From NCBI GenBank assembly GCA_963833885.1, contig CAWHZU010000031.1, positions 310,001-374,000 of the forward strand: 64,000 nucleotides of DNA, given 5' to 3'. This document shows, piece after piece, positions 29,172 to 37,426 of this stretch (position 1 is its first letter; the number at the start of each line of letters is the position of its first letter). The translations under genes were made by a program, and so were the position numbers. A model generated the notes under the pieces. It had not been told where the DNA came from, did not search any database, and saw only the letters and a list, made by a program, of their open reading frames with translations. Source of the stretch: JASHPR01 sp963833885. Lineage in GTDB: Bacteria > Actinomycetota > Actinomycetes > Streptosporangiales > Streptosporangiaceae.

Positions 29172-29702
29172 CTACTTCCAGAGCCGGAACGTTTCCTGCC
29201 ACGGTTTGACCAGGGACGAGTCCCAGCCGATGCCTTCCTCGTACTGGGTGGCGCGCACGTCGTCGTGGTCGTACATAAATGGCCCTCTGCCTGCGTAATC
29301 GGCGACCCAGTACCCGTTGCAGGCCGGGTTGCCGAACACCGTGGAGGCCGAGCCGTAGACCCACAGCAGGAACCCGGCCCAGCGGACGACGTCATAGAAG
29401 GCGTCCACGTAGCCAGCGTTGACCTGGGTCTCGAAATCCAGGGCGAATGGGATGCCCGCCGACGCGCCGATGGCGTGGAGCTGGCGCAGCGCGGCGAACG
29501 CGTCGCCCGCAGCATTTGCACTGCCTGGGTCGCTGCGGGTGAAGATGGGCAGTTTGTGCATACGGGAGAAGCGCTCCCACTCAGCCCTGGTCCACACGTG
29601 CGGAGTGTCGCCGCCGATGTAGCCGGCGCACACCTGGTAGTCAGCCACTTCTGACGCCTCGCCGGGCGGGTAGGCGGCGTCGAACATCTTGACGGTCATC
29701 AC
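29172..29702 (-). CDS. DUF1906 glycoside-hydrolase-like protein (phage-type lysin)
   Basis: 176 residues starting at tandem ATG codons behind AAAGGAGG, an unusually strong site. The sequence has the TIM-barrel pattern of the DUF1906/GH25-like family: VKMFDAAYPPGEASEV, ADYQVCAGYIGGDTPHVW, then IPFALDFETQ with the acidic catalytic-type residues, then GFLLWVYGSAS, WVADYAG and ATQYEEGIGWDSSLV. It has no signal peptide. Family members are common in actinophage lysis or tail modules, which suits its place within the putative inserted element. It probably cleaves cell-wall sugar polymers. Confidence 0.82.
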   Translation of the reverse strand: MMTVKMFDAAYPPGEASEVADYQVCAGYIGGDTPHVWTRAEWERFSRMHKLPIFTRSDPGSANAAGDAFAALRQLHAIGASAGIPFALDFETQVNAGYVDAFYDVVRWAGFLLWVYGSASTVFGNPACNGYWVADYAGRGPFMYDHDDVRATQYEEGIGWDSSLVKPWQETFRLWK

Positions 29703-29794
29703 GAACCCTCCTTTGGTCAGGCCAGCACGAGCGTGGAGTGCTCAATATCGATACCCAGAAACCTGCACTTGCCCGCGAAGAACGGGTAGCCGAT

Positions 29795-29947
29795 TCAGGC
29801 TGGGCCCTGCAGGTCCGGGTCGGCTTCCCGCGCGGCAGCGGCCTGCTGCAGCCCGGCCTCGCCGAGCTGCGCCTGCGCATCGATGGAGGCGAGCGTGGCC
29901 TCGGTGGACTTGCACTCGTTCTCGGCCGCGAAGACCTTCGCGGCCAT
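29795..29947 (-). CDS. Small helical ORF, possibly a frameshifted phage gene remnant
   Basis: 50 residues from an ATG at 29947 to a TGA at 29795: MAAKVFAAENECKSTEATLA, then a second alanine-rich helix (LGEAGLQQAAAAREADPDLQ). The codon pattern is coding-like on this strand only. Upstream, in another frame, VTADNEASA from a GTG at 30007 followed by GFGEVSASADE would extend it by about 20 residues if one base were changed. The gene therefore may be broken. It is directly upstream of the DUF1906 gene, as a phage structural gene often is. Confidence 0.4.
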   Translation of the reverse strand: MAAKVFAAENECKSTEATLASIDAQAQLGEAGLQQAAAAREADPDLQGPA

Positions 29948-30048
29948 CTCATCGGCGCTCGCTGAGACCTCACCGAACCCGGGCCGACGCCTCGTTGTCG
30001 GCAGTCACGAGGATGCAGAGGGATGAACTTGCCGCAGGTCACAGGGCA

Positions 30049-30078
30049 GGCAGCGGGCGAGCTGGCCTGTAGGCCGGG
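30049..30078. repeat. 30-bp repeat at the rnpB 3' end, candidate attachment site (proximal)
   Basis: This is the partner of 27228-27257. It covers the final stem strand of RNase P RNA and a few bases beyond its 3' end. Keeping this copy intact leaves rnpB functional, which is how elements that target RNA genes behave. The bases on both sides of the two copies differ, so the identity ends sharply at 30 bp. Confidence 0.72.
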
Positions 30079-30459
30079 TTCTGTGCACCCGCTTACGCGG
30101 GCCGACGGCCATCCATCTGGGACTGCCGTTGCCGGCAGCCTCGTGCGGTCTACCCGCGAGCATCGGGCGGGCCGCCCTCAACCGCTCGCGCAGGAGGCGC
30201 ATGCACGCCTCCCTCTTGACCTTGCTCCGGGTGGGGTTTACCGAGCCGCCCGGATCACTCCGGGCGCTGGTGGTCTCTTACACCACCGTTTCACCCTTAC
30301 CCCCGGACGAGTCCGGGGGCGGTCTGTTTTCTGTGGCACTTTCCCGCGGGTCACCCCGGGTCGGCGTTACCGACCACCCTGCCCTGCGGAGCCCGGACCT
30401 TCCTCGACGCCGCCTGGAGCCCAGGCAGGCGCCGCGGCCGCCCGGCCAGCTCGCCCGCT
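30053..30459 (-). ncRNA. rnpB: RNase P RNA (ribozyme component)
   Basis: About 407 nt on the minus strand. The 5' end reads GCGGGCGAGCTGGCC and pairs perfectly with the 3' end (GGCCAGCTCGCCCGC), forming P1. The universally conserved 5' P4 strand and flank (GGAAGGTCCGGGCTCC, 30388-30403) and the ACAGAAAACAGACCGCC block (30318-30334) are present, and the 3' P4 region and the bacterial A-type layout are recognisable, as is the typical 3' AACCCGGCCTACAGG. It processes the 5' leaders of tRNA precursors. It sits 20 bp below the RNase H/phosphatase gene on the same strand. Confidence 0.95.
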
Positions 30460-30478
30460 GCTGCCTCCAGGATAGGCG

Positions 30479-31558
30479 CTATAGCCCGGCGCGGCTCAGG
30501 TGTGCGGTGTCGTTGAGCGACCTGACCACGGCGGGGCCGTCGGGGAACCAGCCGATCTCGCACAGCGATGCGACGTCGAGCTGGATCCGGAACAGGGTCG
30601 CGGGCGGGGCAAGCATCGCCCGGCAGGCGGCGATCTTGATCGGCGAGACGTGGCTGACCAGCAGCAGCGTACGGAATTGGTGCTCGGCGAGCAGCCGGTC
30701 CAGCGCGGCGTTGACGCGGCTGATGACGTCGGCGAAGCTCTCTCCGCCGGGCGGCGCGACGTCCACGCTGCGCATCCAGGCCGACACCTGGTCCGGCCAC
30801 CGCTGCGACACCTCCGCGATCGTCATGCCCTCCCACTTGCCGAAGTCGGTCTCGATCAGGCCGTCGTCGGCCAGCAGCGGGGCGCCGGTGGCCCGGGCCA
30901 CCGCGTCGGCGGTCTGCCGCGCCCGGCGCAGCGGCGAGGTCACGATCACGTCGATGCCGCCCCGGGCGGCCAGCCGGTCGGCCGCCGCGGCCGCCTGCCG
31001 CAGGCCCTCCTCGGTCAGCGGGATGTCGCCGCGCCCGGCGAACCGCCGCTCGGTGGACAGCGGGGTCTCGCCGTGCCGCAGCAGCAGCGTGGTGGTCGCT
31101 CGTGTGTCCGGAGGCCGCCACCCGGTGACCGGTGCCTTCTCGGCGGGGTCGGCCGCGGCATCCATCGCCTGATTGGCCAGCCGGTCGGCGTCGGCGTTGC
31201 GGGCCCGCGGCACCCACACGTAGGTAACCCGCCCGAGCCGCCGGGCCTCATCCTGCGCCGAGTGGGCCAGCGAGCGGAGGTTCGGGTCCTTGATCTTCCA
31301 GCGCCCCGACATCTGCTCGACGACCAGCTTGGAGTCCATCCGCACCTCGACGTCGGCACCGGGGGCGATGTCCGCGGCGGCGCGCAGGCCGGCCACCAGG
31401 CCCGAATACTCGGCCACGTTGTTGGTGGTGGTGCCCAGGCTGTCGCACACTTCGGCGAGGATCTCGCCGGTCGCCGGGTCACGCACCAGGGCGCCGTAGC
31501 CCGCCGGGCCCGGATTGCCGCGTGACCCGCCGTCGGCCTCAACGACGAGTTCGGTCAC
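30479..31558 (-). CDS. Bifunctional RNase HI / acid phosphatase
   Basis: 359 residues from a GTG at 31558, which overlaps the CdsZ-like stop by 4 bp (31555-31558). Residues 1-135 are RNase HI type: VVEADGGSRGNPGPAGYGAL with the first catalytic Asp, EYSGLVAGL with Glu, and MDSKLVVEQM with Asp. From about residue 160 a histidine phosphatase follows: LLLRHGETPLS (RHG), then SPLRRARQTADAV and LLVSHVSPIK. The fusion matches actinobacterial RNase H/CobC-type proteins that act in RNA-hybrid removal and possibly cobalamin or phosphate metabolism. An upstream ORF start would extend into the preceding gene and is rejected. Confidence 0.92.
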   Translation of the reverse strand: MTELVVEADGGSRGNPGPAGYGALVRDPATGEILAEVCDSLGTTTNNVAEYSGLVAGLRAAADIAPGADVEVRMDSKLVVEQMSGRWKIKDPNLRSLAHSAQDEARRLGRVTYVWVPRARNADADRLANQAMDAAADPAEKAPVTGWRPPDTRATTTLLLRHGETPLSTERRFAGRGDIPLTEEGLRQAAAAADRLAARGGIDVIVTSPLRRARQTADAVARATGAPLLADDGLIETDFGKWEGMTIAEVSQRWPDQVSAWMRSVDVAPPGGESFADVISRVNAALDRLLAEHQFRTLLLVSHVSPIKIAACRAMLAPPATLFRIQLDVASLCEIGWFPDGPAVVRSLNDTAHLSRAGL

Positions 31559-32298
31559 AACCCTGACTCGGGCGTCCGGACCAGGATCCTGCGGCACTCC
31601 TCGCAGCGCAGCACCTCGTCGGGGTCGGCGTGCCTGATGTTGTTCAGGTCCACGGTGTTCAGCGAGAGGTGGCAGCCCTCGCACCGGCCGCCGCGCAGCG
31701 CGGCCGCGCCGACTCCCCCGTGCTGCTGGCGCATCCGTCCGTACAGGTCCAGCAGGTCCTGCGGCTCCTCGCTGGCCACGGCCGCCCGGCGATCGCCCGC
31801 CTTGCCGGCCTGCTCGGCGATCTCGGCCAGCGCGGCGTCCCGGCGGCCAGTGACCACGTCCCGGGTGGCGGCGATCTCCTCCCGCTCGGCCGCGGCCGAC
31901 TCGCGGCTGCCCTGGGCGGCCTCCTGGCGCTCCATGACGTCGAGCACGATCTCCTCGAGGTCGGACTGCCTGCGGGTGAGCGAGACGATCTCGGACTGCA
32001 GGTTCTCCAGTTCGCGGGGGGACGCGACCTGCCCGGCGTCGAGCCGCTGGCGGTCTCGGTCGATGCGGCTGCGTACCTGATCGACGTCTGCCTCCGCCTT
32101 GCCCAGCGCGCGCTTGAGGTCGCCCTGCTCAGCCTCGAGGGAGGCGATGGTGTCGCGCAGCCGCGCGTCACGCTGCTCGAGCTGGTCGAGCTCCGCGTGC
32201 TCGGGGAGCCCCCGGCGGCGGTTCTCGAGCCTCGTCAGCTCGGCGTCCAGGTCGGCAAGCTCAAGCAGCCGCAGCTGCGCCTCGGGAGATGCTTTCAC
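31555..32298 (-). CDS. Zinc-ribbon coiled-coil protein (CdsZ-like)
   Basis: 247 residues from a GTG at 32298 (VKASPEAQLRLLELADLDAE). A long coiled coil covers most of the protein, including heptads RLRDTIASLEAEQGDLKRAL and ERQEAAQGSRESAAAERE. A C-terminal four-cysteine zinc ribbon follows (CEGC ... CEEC, after RGGRCEGCHLSLN). This is the CdsZ/C4-type family located next to RNase H in actinobacteria. In mycobacteria a related protein has been linked to RNA binding; in this genome the gene is coupled to rnhA by overlapping codons, suggesting joint RNA or nucleic-acid metabolism. Confidence 0.85.
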   Translation of the reverse strand: MKASPEAQLRLLELADLDAELTRLENRRRGLPEHAELDQLEQRDARLRDTIASLEAEQGDLKRALGKAEADVDQVRSRIDRDRQRLDAGQVASPRELENLQSEIVSLTRRQSDLEEIVLDVMERQEAAQGSRESAAAEREEIAATRDVVTGRRDAALAEIAEQAGKAGDRRAAVASEEPQDLLDLYGRMRQQHGGVGAAALRGGRCEGCHLSLNTVDLNNIRHADPDEVLRCEECRRILVRTPESGL

Positions 32299-32354
32299 GA
32301 GTCCCCACGTTAGCCGGTGCTTTACCCGCTGTCGCACGCAGCAGGGGCCCGGCG

Positions 32355-33134
32355 TCAGGCGCCGGAGAGCACGATGACCACGACCAGGGGCGTCGTCGGG
32401 TGCGGTGACCCGCCGGCCGGTTCTACCGTCATCCCGACCCTGTCGCCGGACGCGAGCCCGGCCACCACCATGGGGCTGGCCATCTTCCCGCCGCCGGACA
32501 CACTGAGCATCCCGGCTGGCTTGTTACCCGCCGGTCCCATCAGCCACAGTTCGTAGCTCTCCGACGACGGCAGCACCCGCAGGTCGGCGGCCGTGAACAC
32601 CAGGGCGCGTTCGCGATGGGACATGACCACGGTCGCGGTGCCCCCGGTGGTGACCGGGGCGCTCATCATCTTGGCGTCGGGCGCGCCGAGCACCATCGCG
32701 ACCGCGTGATCATGGCCTTGGTCCTGATCGAGCCGGCTGTGCATGCCGTACGCGGAGATCCCGGCGACGATGGCCGCCACGGCCAGTACGCAGGCTGCGG
32801 CGCCGGCCAGCGCCACGCCCAGCCTGGGACGCCAGCCGCGCAGGCCGTGGCGCTGCCGCCGCAGCGCCCGCCACGGCGGCGTCGGCGCGGCGTCGGCCGA
32901 CGGGAGCTGCCTGGTCTGCGCCGCGGCGCGAAGCGTCGCCTCCTGGAACGCGGCGGACGGCTGCACCGCGGTCGCCGCCGCCAGCGCGGCCGTGGCCTCC
33001 CTGAGCCCGCGCACCTCCTGGCGGCACGGCTCGCAGCTTGCCAGGTGGCGTTCGAACGCGGCCCGCTCCGACGGCGGCACGGCGTCCATTGCGTAGGCCC
33101 CGGCCACGGTGTGCAGGTCGCTTCGGCGCCTCAT
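32355..33134 (-). CDS. rskA: RskA-like membrane anti-sigma factor
   Basis: 259 residues. The N-terminal zinc-binding anti-sigma region has the HxxxCxxC pattern (FERHLASCEPCRQEV, about residues 28-42). One membrane helix follows (GVALAGAAACVLAVAAIVAG, about 105-125), then an outer domain with VVMSHRERALVFTAADL and YELWLMGPAGNKPAGMLS, the beta pattern of the RskA/anti-sigma-K C-terminal domain. It should hold the sigma factor encoded 22 bp upstream inactive until released by proteolysis. The motif, order and size are those of the sigK-rskA module. Confidence 0.87.
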   Translation of the reverse strand: MRRRSDLHTVAGAYAMDAVPPSERAAFERHLASCEPCRQEVRGLREATAALAAATAVQPSAAFQEATLRAAAQTRQLPSADAAPTPPWRALRRQRHGLRGWRPRLGVALAGAAACVLAVAAIVAGISAYGMHSRLDQDQGHDHAVAMVLGAPDAKMMSAPVTTGGTATVVMSHRERALVFTAADLRVLPSSESYELWLMGPAGNKPAGMLSVSGGGKMASPMVVAGLASGDRVGMTVEPAGGSPHPTTPLVVVIVLSGA

Positions 33135-33156
33135 GCGGTGCCTCCACTCGCCTCGG

Positions 33157-33798
33157 TCACGCGTCCACCCCCAGGCAGTCGCGGAGCCTGATCAGCCCGT
33201 CGCGCATCCGCGTCTTGACCGTGCCGACCGCGACGCCGAGCAGCTCGGCCACCTGGCGGTAGGTGTACCCGCCGTAGTAGGCGAGCGTGACCGACTCCCG
33301 CTGCAGCTCCGTAAGGGAGCCCATGCAGCGCCGCACCCGCTCCCGGTCCAGCCGGGCCTCGACCGCCTCGGTCACCTCGTCGTAGGCGATCTCCGCCGAC
33401 GCGACGCGCTGCTCGCGCTCGGCCGCCTTCTGCTCCGACCGCACCCGGTCCACCGCCCGGCGGTGCGCCAGGGTCATCACCCAGCCGGCCGCGCTGCCCA
33501 GCTCCGGGTCGAACCGGGAGGCGGACCGCCAGACGTCCAGCAGCACCTCCTGGGCGACCTCTTCGGACTGGGCTGGGTCGCGGACCACCGACAGCACAAT
33601 GCCGAGCACCTGCCCCGCCGTCCGGCCGTAGACCGCGGCGTAGGCGTCCGCGTCGCCGCGGGCCACCCGGGCCAGCAGGTCGCCGAGCTCGTCGGGCCGC
33701 TGCCGGGAGCTAGCCTGCCCGGCACCCTCGTCACCGCCGGGCACGAACCCGCCCGGCTCGCTCCGCGGCCTGCGCTGGCCTCCGGTCACGTTCCCCAC
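33157..33798 (-). CDS. sigK: ECF RNA polymerase sigma factor, SigK-like
   Basis: 213 residues from a GTG at 33798. Region 2 (LARVARGDADAYAAVYGRTA ... SEEVAQEVLLDVWRSASRFD) and region 4 (LTELQRESVTLAYYGGYTYR, then QVAELLGVAVGTVKTRMRDG) are complete. The phrase YYGGYTYRQVAELLG and the partner rskA place it in the SigK group, which in mycobacteria controls secreted-antigen and redox genes. The divergent molybdopterin oxidoreductase is a reasonable target. The initiating GTG could also be 9 bp further in (33789). Confidence 0.85.
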   Translation of the reverse strand: MGNVTGGQRRPRSEPGGFVPGGDEGAGQASSRQRPDELGDLLARVARGDADAYAAVYGRTAGQVLGIVLSVVRDPAQSEEVAQEVLLDVWRSASRFDPELGSAAGWVMTLAHRRAVDRVRSEQKAAEREQRVASAEIAYDEVTEAVEARLDRERVRRCMGSLTELQRESVTLAYYGGYTYRQVAELLGVAVGTVKTRMRDGLIRLRDCLGVDA

Positions 33799-33867
33799 GT
33801 CCTAAATTCGTAGCCAACCGCTCCCCGGCTTGGATGCGGCCCTGTCGCGCCCAGACCAGCGCGATGA

Positions 33868-33907
33868 ATGTACCGACCGACGGCCTGGAGCCCGTCTTTT
33901 GGTACAT
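33868..33907. promoter_or_regulatory. Inverted repeat in the sigK / oxidoreductase divergent gap
   Basis: ATGTACC (33868-33874) and GGTACAT (33901-33907) form a perfect 7-bp inverted repeat 26 bp apart, centred between the two divergent genes. A CATCC element and a CGAAT element lie closer to sigK (rc of 33832-33837 and 33806-33810), resembling the SigK-class -35 and -10 boxes, but their spacing is about 20 bp and looser than the published consensus. Promoter assignment is tentative. Confidence 0.4.
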
Positions 33908-33982
33908 CCATGAGCCACCCTGGCTGCCCGGCAGACCAATCCGCCCCCTACTGTGCCGCGAATAAATAGTGTGACTGCTGAG

Positions 33983-35641
33983 ATGGACATCGCGCGAGTG
34001 GGCCGGGGCATGATCGCGGGGCTGCTCGCCGCCGCCGTCGCGCTCGGCATCGGCCAGCTCATCGCCGGGTTCGTGGCGCCGGACGCCTCACCGGTGGTGG
34101 CCGTCGGCGAGTCCTCGATCGGCCTCACCCCGCCCCCGGTAAAGAGCTTCGCGATCTCCGCTTTCGGCTCGCACGACAAGGTGGTCCTGGTCGCCGGCAT
34201 CCTGGCGGTGCTGACGATCTTCGCCGCGGTCGTGGGGGTGCTTGCCATGCGCAGGCTCGCCTACGGCATGGTCGGCCTGGCCGTGTTCACCGCGGTCGGC
34301 GTCGCGGCCGCGCTGACCCGGCCGACCGCCGACGTCGGCTGGGCGTTCCCGACGCTGATCGGCGGCGCCGCTGCGGCCGCTGCGCTGCGGCTGCTCGTCC
34401 GCGCCGCCCCCGCCGCGGTGCCAAAGCCGGCCGTGGCACTCGACGACGGCGAGCCGGACTCCTATGCCGGGCCGCCCGCCGTGCCGGGGACCCCGGAGCC
34501 AGCCCCGCCCGCTACGGCGCGACCGGGGACGGCGCCGGCGCGCCGGCCCCCGCGCCTGCCCGCCTACCGGCCAGAACGCAGGCGCTTCCTGCGCACGAGC
34601 GCGGCCGCGGCGGGAACGGCGGTCGTGGCCGGCCTGGCCGGGCGCCTGCTGTCCGAGCGCTCCAGCGTCTCGGAGGCGCAGTCGTCGCTGCGCCTGCCCA
34701 GGCCCGCGCATCCCGCTCCCCCGCTGCCCGCCGGGAGCAACCTGCGGATACCGGGCCTGAGCTCGTTCATCACGCCGAATTCTTCGTTTTACCGGGTGGA
34801 CACCGCGATCGTGCTGCCCGAGGTGCCGCCGTCGGGCTGGCACCTGCGGATCCACGGCATGGTCGCGCGGGAGATCACGATCAGCTTCGACCAGCTGATC
34901 CGGCGTCCGCTGACCGCCGACTACATCACGCTGACCTGCGTCTCCAATCCGGTCGGCGGTCCGTACGTGGGCAACGCGGAGTGGATCGGCGCGAGCCTGG
35001 CCAGCCTGCTGCGGGAGGCGGGCATCCGGGCCGGGGCGGAGCAACTGCTGTGCACGTCGGTCGACGGATTCACCTCCGGCACCCCGGTGAAGACGGTCAT
35101 GGACGGCCGGGACGCGCTGCTCGCGATGGCGATGAACGGTACCGCACTCCCGGTGGAGCACGGGTTCCCGGTGCGGATGGTGGTCCCGGGCCTGTACGGC
35201 TACGTCTCCGCGTGCAAGTGGATTACCGACATTAACGTGACGACCTGGGCGGATCGGGCGTACTGGGCGGAGCCGGGCCAGGGCTGGGCTCAGCAGGCGC
35301 CGATCAAGACCGAGTCGCGGATCGACGTGCCGTCCGGCGACTCCGTGCTGAAGCCCGGCCGGACGCCCGTCGCCGGGGTCGCGTGGGCGCAGCACAAGGG
35401 CGTCGCCGCGGTGGAGGTCCGGGTCGACAGCGGGCCGTGGCAGGAGGCCCGGCTGGCGGCCGTCCCCGACATCGACTGCTGGCGGCAGTGGGTGTGGGAG
35501 TGGGACGCGACGCCAGGAACGCACCTGATCAACGCGCGGGCCACGGATGCCACCGGCTACACCCAGACGGCTGTGCAGGAACCCCCGGCGCCGAACGGCG
35601 CGAGCGGCTACCCGGCCATCTCGGTCACCGTCAGCAGCTAA
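33983..35641 (+). CDS. Membrane-anchored molybdopterin-dependent oxidoreductase (sulfite-oxidase fold)
   Basis: 552 residues from the ATG at 33983; a GTG at 33971 is an alternative. Four membrane helices come first (GMIAGLLAAAVALGIGQLIA, VVLVAGILAVLTIFAAVVGV, a short one, then a fourth). A Pro-rich linker and RRRFLRTSAAAAGTAVVAG follow, a twin-arginine-like stretch with a further helix. From about residue 250 it is a sulfite-oxidase/YedY-type catalytic domain (ITLTCVSNPVGGPYVGNAEW with the cofactor cysteine), then a Mo-co dimerisation Ig-like domain ending AISVTVSS. The substrate is unknown. It is divergent from the sigK-like gene, so membership of that regulon is plausible. Confidence 0.87.
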   Translation: MDIARVGRGMIAGLLAAAVALGIGQLIAGFVAPDASPVVAVGESSIGLTPPPVKSFAISAFGSHDKVVLVAGILAVLTIFAAVVGVLAMRRLAYGMVGLAVFTAVGVAAALTRPTADVGWAFPTLIGGAAAAAALRLLVRAAPAAVPKPAVALDDGEPDSYAGPPAVPGTPEPAPPATARPGTAPARRPPRLPAYRPERRRFLRTSAAAAGTAVVAGLAGRLLSERSSVSEAQSSLRLPRPAHPAPPLPAGSNLRIPGLSSFITPNSSFYRVDTAIVLPEVPPSGWHLRIHGMVAREITISFDQLIRRPLTADYITLTCVSNPVGGPYVGNAEWIGASLASLLREAGIRAGAEQLLCTSVDGFTSGTPVKTVMDGRDALLAMAMNGTALPVEHGFPVRMVVPGLYGYVSACKWITDINVTTWADRAYWAEPGQGWAQQAPIKTESRIDVPSGDSVLKPGRTPVAGVAWAQHKGVAAVEVRVDSGPWQEARLAAVPDIDCWRQWVWEWDATPGTHLINARATDATGYTQTAVQEPPAPNGASGYPAISVTVSS

Positions 35642-35697
35642 CGGGCCGGTACCGCCCGGGTGTTGCGACTCGCGCCAGAGCTGAAGGGCGGTGCCGC

Positions 35698-36473
35698 TCA
35701 GAGAAGCTGGTCGCGGACGCCGCCGTACATGTAGGCCCCGAGCCAGCGGCCCATCTCGTCGAAGAACTGGCGCCGGTCGGCGGTCTCGCCCGGCAGCTGG
35801 CCGCCGTCGTCCGGCTGGCCAGCCGAACCGGCGTGCGGGTCAGGCTGGGCTGCCGCGCGGGCGGGCGGGTCCGGTCCGGCATCGAGGCGCAGCCAGGTGA
35901 CGTGCGGGCCGAGCTTGATCGCACCGGGGTCCTGGCCGCGCCGTGGCCGAGCCGGCCGCTGGTGCGGTCGCCCGCCGCGCCGAGCACCAGCACCGGGCAG
36001 CCGATGTCCAGCCCCCGCCGCAGCCGTCGCCCGAACACCGGGCTGGACAGGATCAGCGCGTCCGGGCCCCCGGCCTCGCGCCGCGCATCGCACCACTGCG
36101 CGGCGGTGGCCGCGTCGGCGGAATCCGCGATCAGGATGATCATGTCGTGCCCCTCGGCCTCCCGCAGGCACCGGGAGGCCGCGTCGAGGCGGGCGAGGCG
36201 CCCGGCCCAGCTGCGGTCCGGGCGCTGCCCCTCCTGCGGGCGCAGGTCCGCCACGTAGAAGTCAAAGCCCCGTTCGGTGTACCAGCCGGCCAGGTCCTCC
36301 GGCACGAACGTGTCCGGGCGGCAGTGCAGGTACAAGACGGAGCGCCTGCTCGGCAGCGCCGACCGGCGCCGCAGCATGGCACCGCCGTTCTCAGTGGCCT
36401 CGCCAGACGCGAGCGGGACAGGCACTGCCTCGAAGCCGTCGGCGGCGCTGCCACGCTCCGTGGTGAGGCCCAT
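35698..36473 (-). pseudogene. Alpha/beta hydrolase, interrupted by a one-base frameshift
   Basis: From the ATG at 36473 the N-terminal part reads SVLYLHCRPDTFVPEDLAGW, then the nucleophile-elbow region GHDMIILIADSADAATAAQW, then GGPDALILSSPVFG and CPVLVLGAAGD: the alpha/beta hydrolase core. At about 35935-35945 the frame breaks. The missing end lies in the next frame (GAIKLGPHVTWLRLDAGPD ... RRQFFDEMGRWLGAYMYGGV) and closes at a TGA at 35698. Together they give a normal protein of about 258 residues. The exact nucleophile is not certain because the elbow reads A-D-S-A-D and not the usual G-x-S-x-G. Confidence 0.77.
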
Positions 36474-36624
36474 CCTGTCCCCCGTCGTCGATGGTCCGCC
36501 CGGGCACGGAACGTCAACGGCAAGTCTCGCACCGTGATCGGCAGGACGCGAGCGAACACGCGGGCGGCGCGCCCGGTATGGCAGCCCTCACACGCATTCC
36601 TGGCCGGGCGAAGCGGCCCCGGCA

Positions 36625-36700
36625 GCCGCGGGCGGCGGCTCGCGGCGATGCCGCGGGCGGTGGCTCGCGGCAGCCGCGGGCGGCGGCTCGCGGCGATGCC
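36625..36700. repeat. Three near-identical ~24-bp tandem repeats
   Basis: GCCGCGGGCGGCGGCTCGCG recurs at 36625, 36650 (one base changed, GGCGGT) and 36673. Periods are 25 and 23 bp, so the outer copies are 48 bp apart and 32 bp are identical between them (36621-36652 and 36669-36700). The array ends 13 bp before the CYTH start codon. No stem of interest beyond GC richness. Confidence 0.7.
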
Positions 36701-36713
36701 GTAGCCTCTCAGC

Positions 36714-37337
36714 ATGGGCGGCAGGCTGACCGAGCACCTCGAAACCGAGCTGAAGCTCGACGTTGACCCCGGCTTCGTGGTGCCGAATCTTGACGGCCTG
36801 GCCAGCGGCCAGACGGTGACTGAGCCAGAGGTCAGGCAACTGGTCGCGAACTATTTCGACACCAGCGACCTGCGCCTCGCGGCGGTGCCGGCAACGCTGC
36901 GGCGCCGGACCGGCGGTCCCGACGAGGGCTGGCACCTAAAGCTTCCCGTGGGCGCCGGCACCCGGCGGGAGCTGCAGGCCCCGCTCGGGGATGACCCGAC
37001 GACCGTTCCGCCGCAGCTTGCCTCGCTGGTCGCCACCTGGGTCGAGGGCCATCCGCTGCAGGTCGTGGCCGTACTGGAGACCCGCCGCACGGTCCGGAAC
37101 CTGATCGGCGCCGACGGCACCGTCCTCGCCGAGGTTGCCGACGACCTGGTGACCGGCCGGCTCCCCGGCCTTGGCGACACCCCGGCCGAGCCGGTCACCT
37201 GGCGCGAGATCGAGGTCGAGCTGGTGTCCGGCGGCCCGGAGATCCTCGCCGCGGCGCGTACCCGACTGACCGCCGCCGGGGCCCGGCTGTCAAGCTCCGC
37301 CTCCAAGCTCGGCCGGCTGCTGGGCACGTCACCGTAG
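36714..37337 (+). CDS. CYTH-domain phosphohydrolase, without a CHAD domain
   Basis: 207 residues. The CYTH signature ExExK appears at the start (HLETELKLDVD, about residues 9-15). Later beta strands of the tunnel carry charged residues (ANYFDTSDLRL, LRRRTGGPDEGWHLKLPVG, VLAEVADDLVTG, WREIEVELV). The family cleaves triphosphates (ThTP, PPPi) or acts as adenylate cyclase. Most actinobacterial relatives have a CHAD domain after it, and this protein stops at LGRLLGTSP, so it is the short form. The stop codon lies within a 24-bp direct repeat (37324-37397). Confidence 0.84.
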   Translation: MGGRLTEHLETELKLDVDPGFVVPNLDGLASGQTVTEPEVRQLVANYFDTSDLRLAAVPATLRRRTGGPDEGWHLKLPVGAGTRRELQAPLGDDPTTVPPQLASLVATWVEGHPLQVVAVLETRRTVRNLIGADGTVLAEVADDLVTGRLPGLGDTPAEPVTWREIEVELVSGGPEILAAARTRLTAAGARLSSSASKLGRLLGTSP

Positions 37338-37422
37338 GCGCGATCAGGCCGGCCGACGGCCGGAGGCAGGTGCGCACGTCACCGTAGGGGCGATCAGACC
37401 CCGGCCGGCCGCCGGAGGCAGG
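37324..37422. repeat. Imperfect tandem duplication spanning the CYTH stop codon
   Basis: GCACGTCACCGTAGGCGCGA recurs 50 bp later with one change (37324-37347 and 37374-37397). Both copies are followed by a GC hairpin of the CCGGCC...GGCCGG type and a GGAGGCAGG tail. The first copy holds the CYTH stop codon. It could act as twin terminators between CYTH and the convergent response regulator. Confidence 0.65.
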
Positions 37423-37426
37423 GCGG

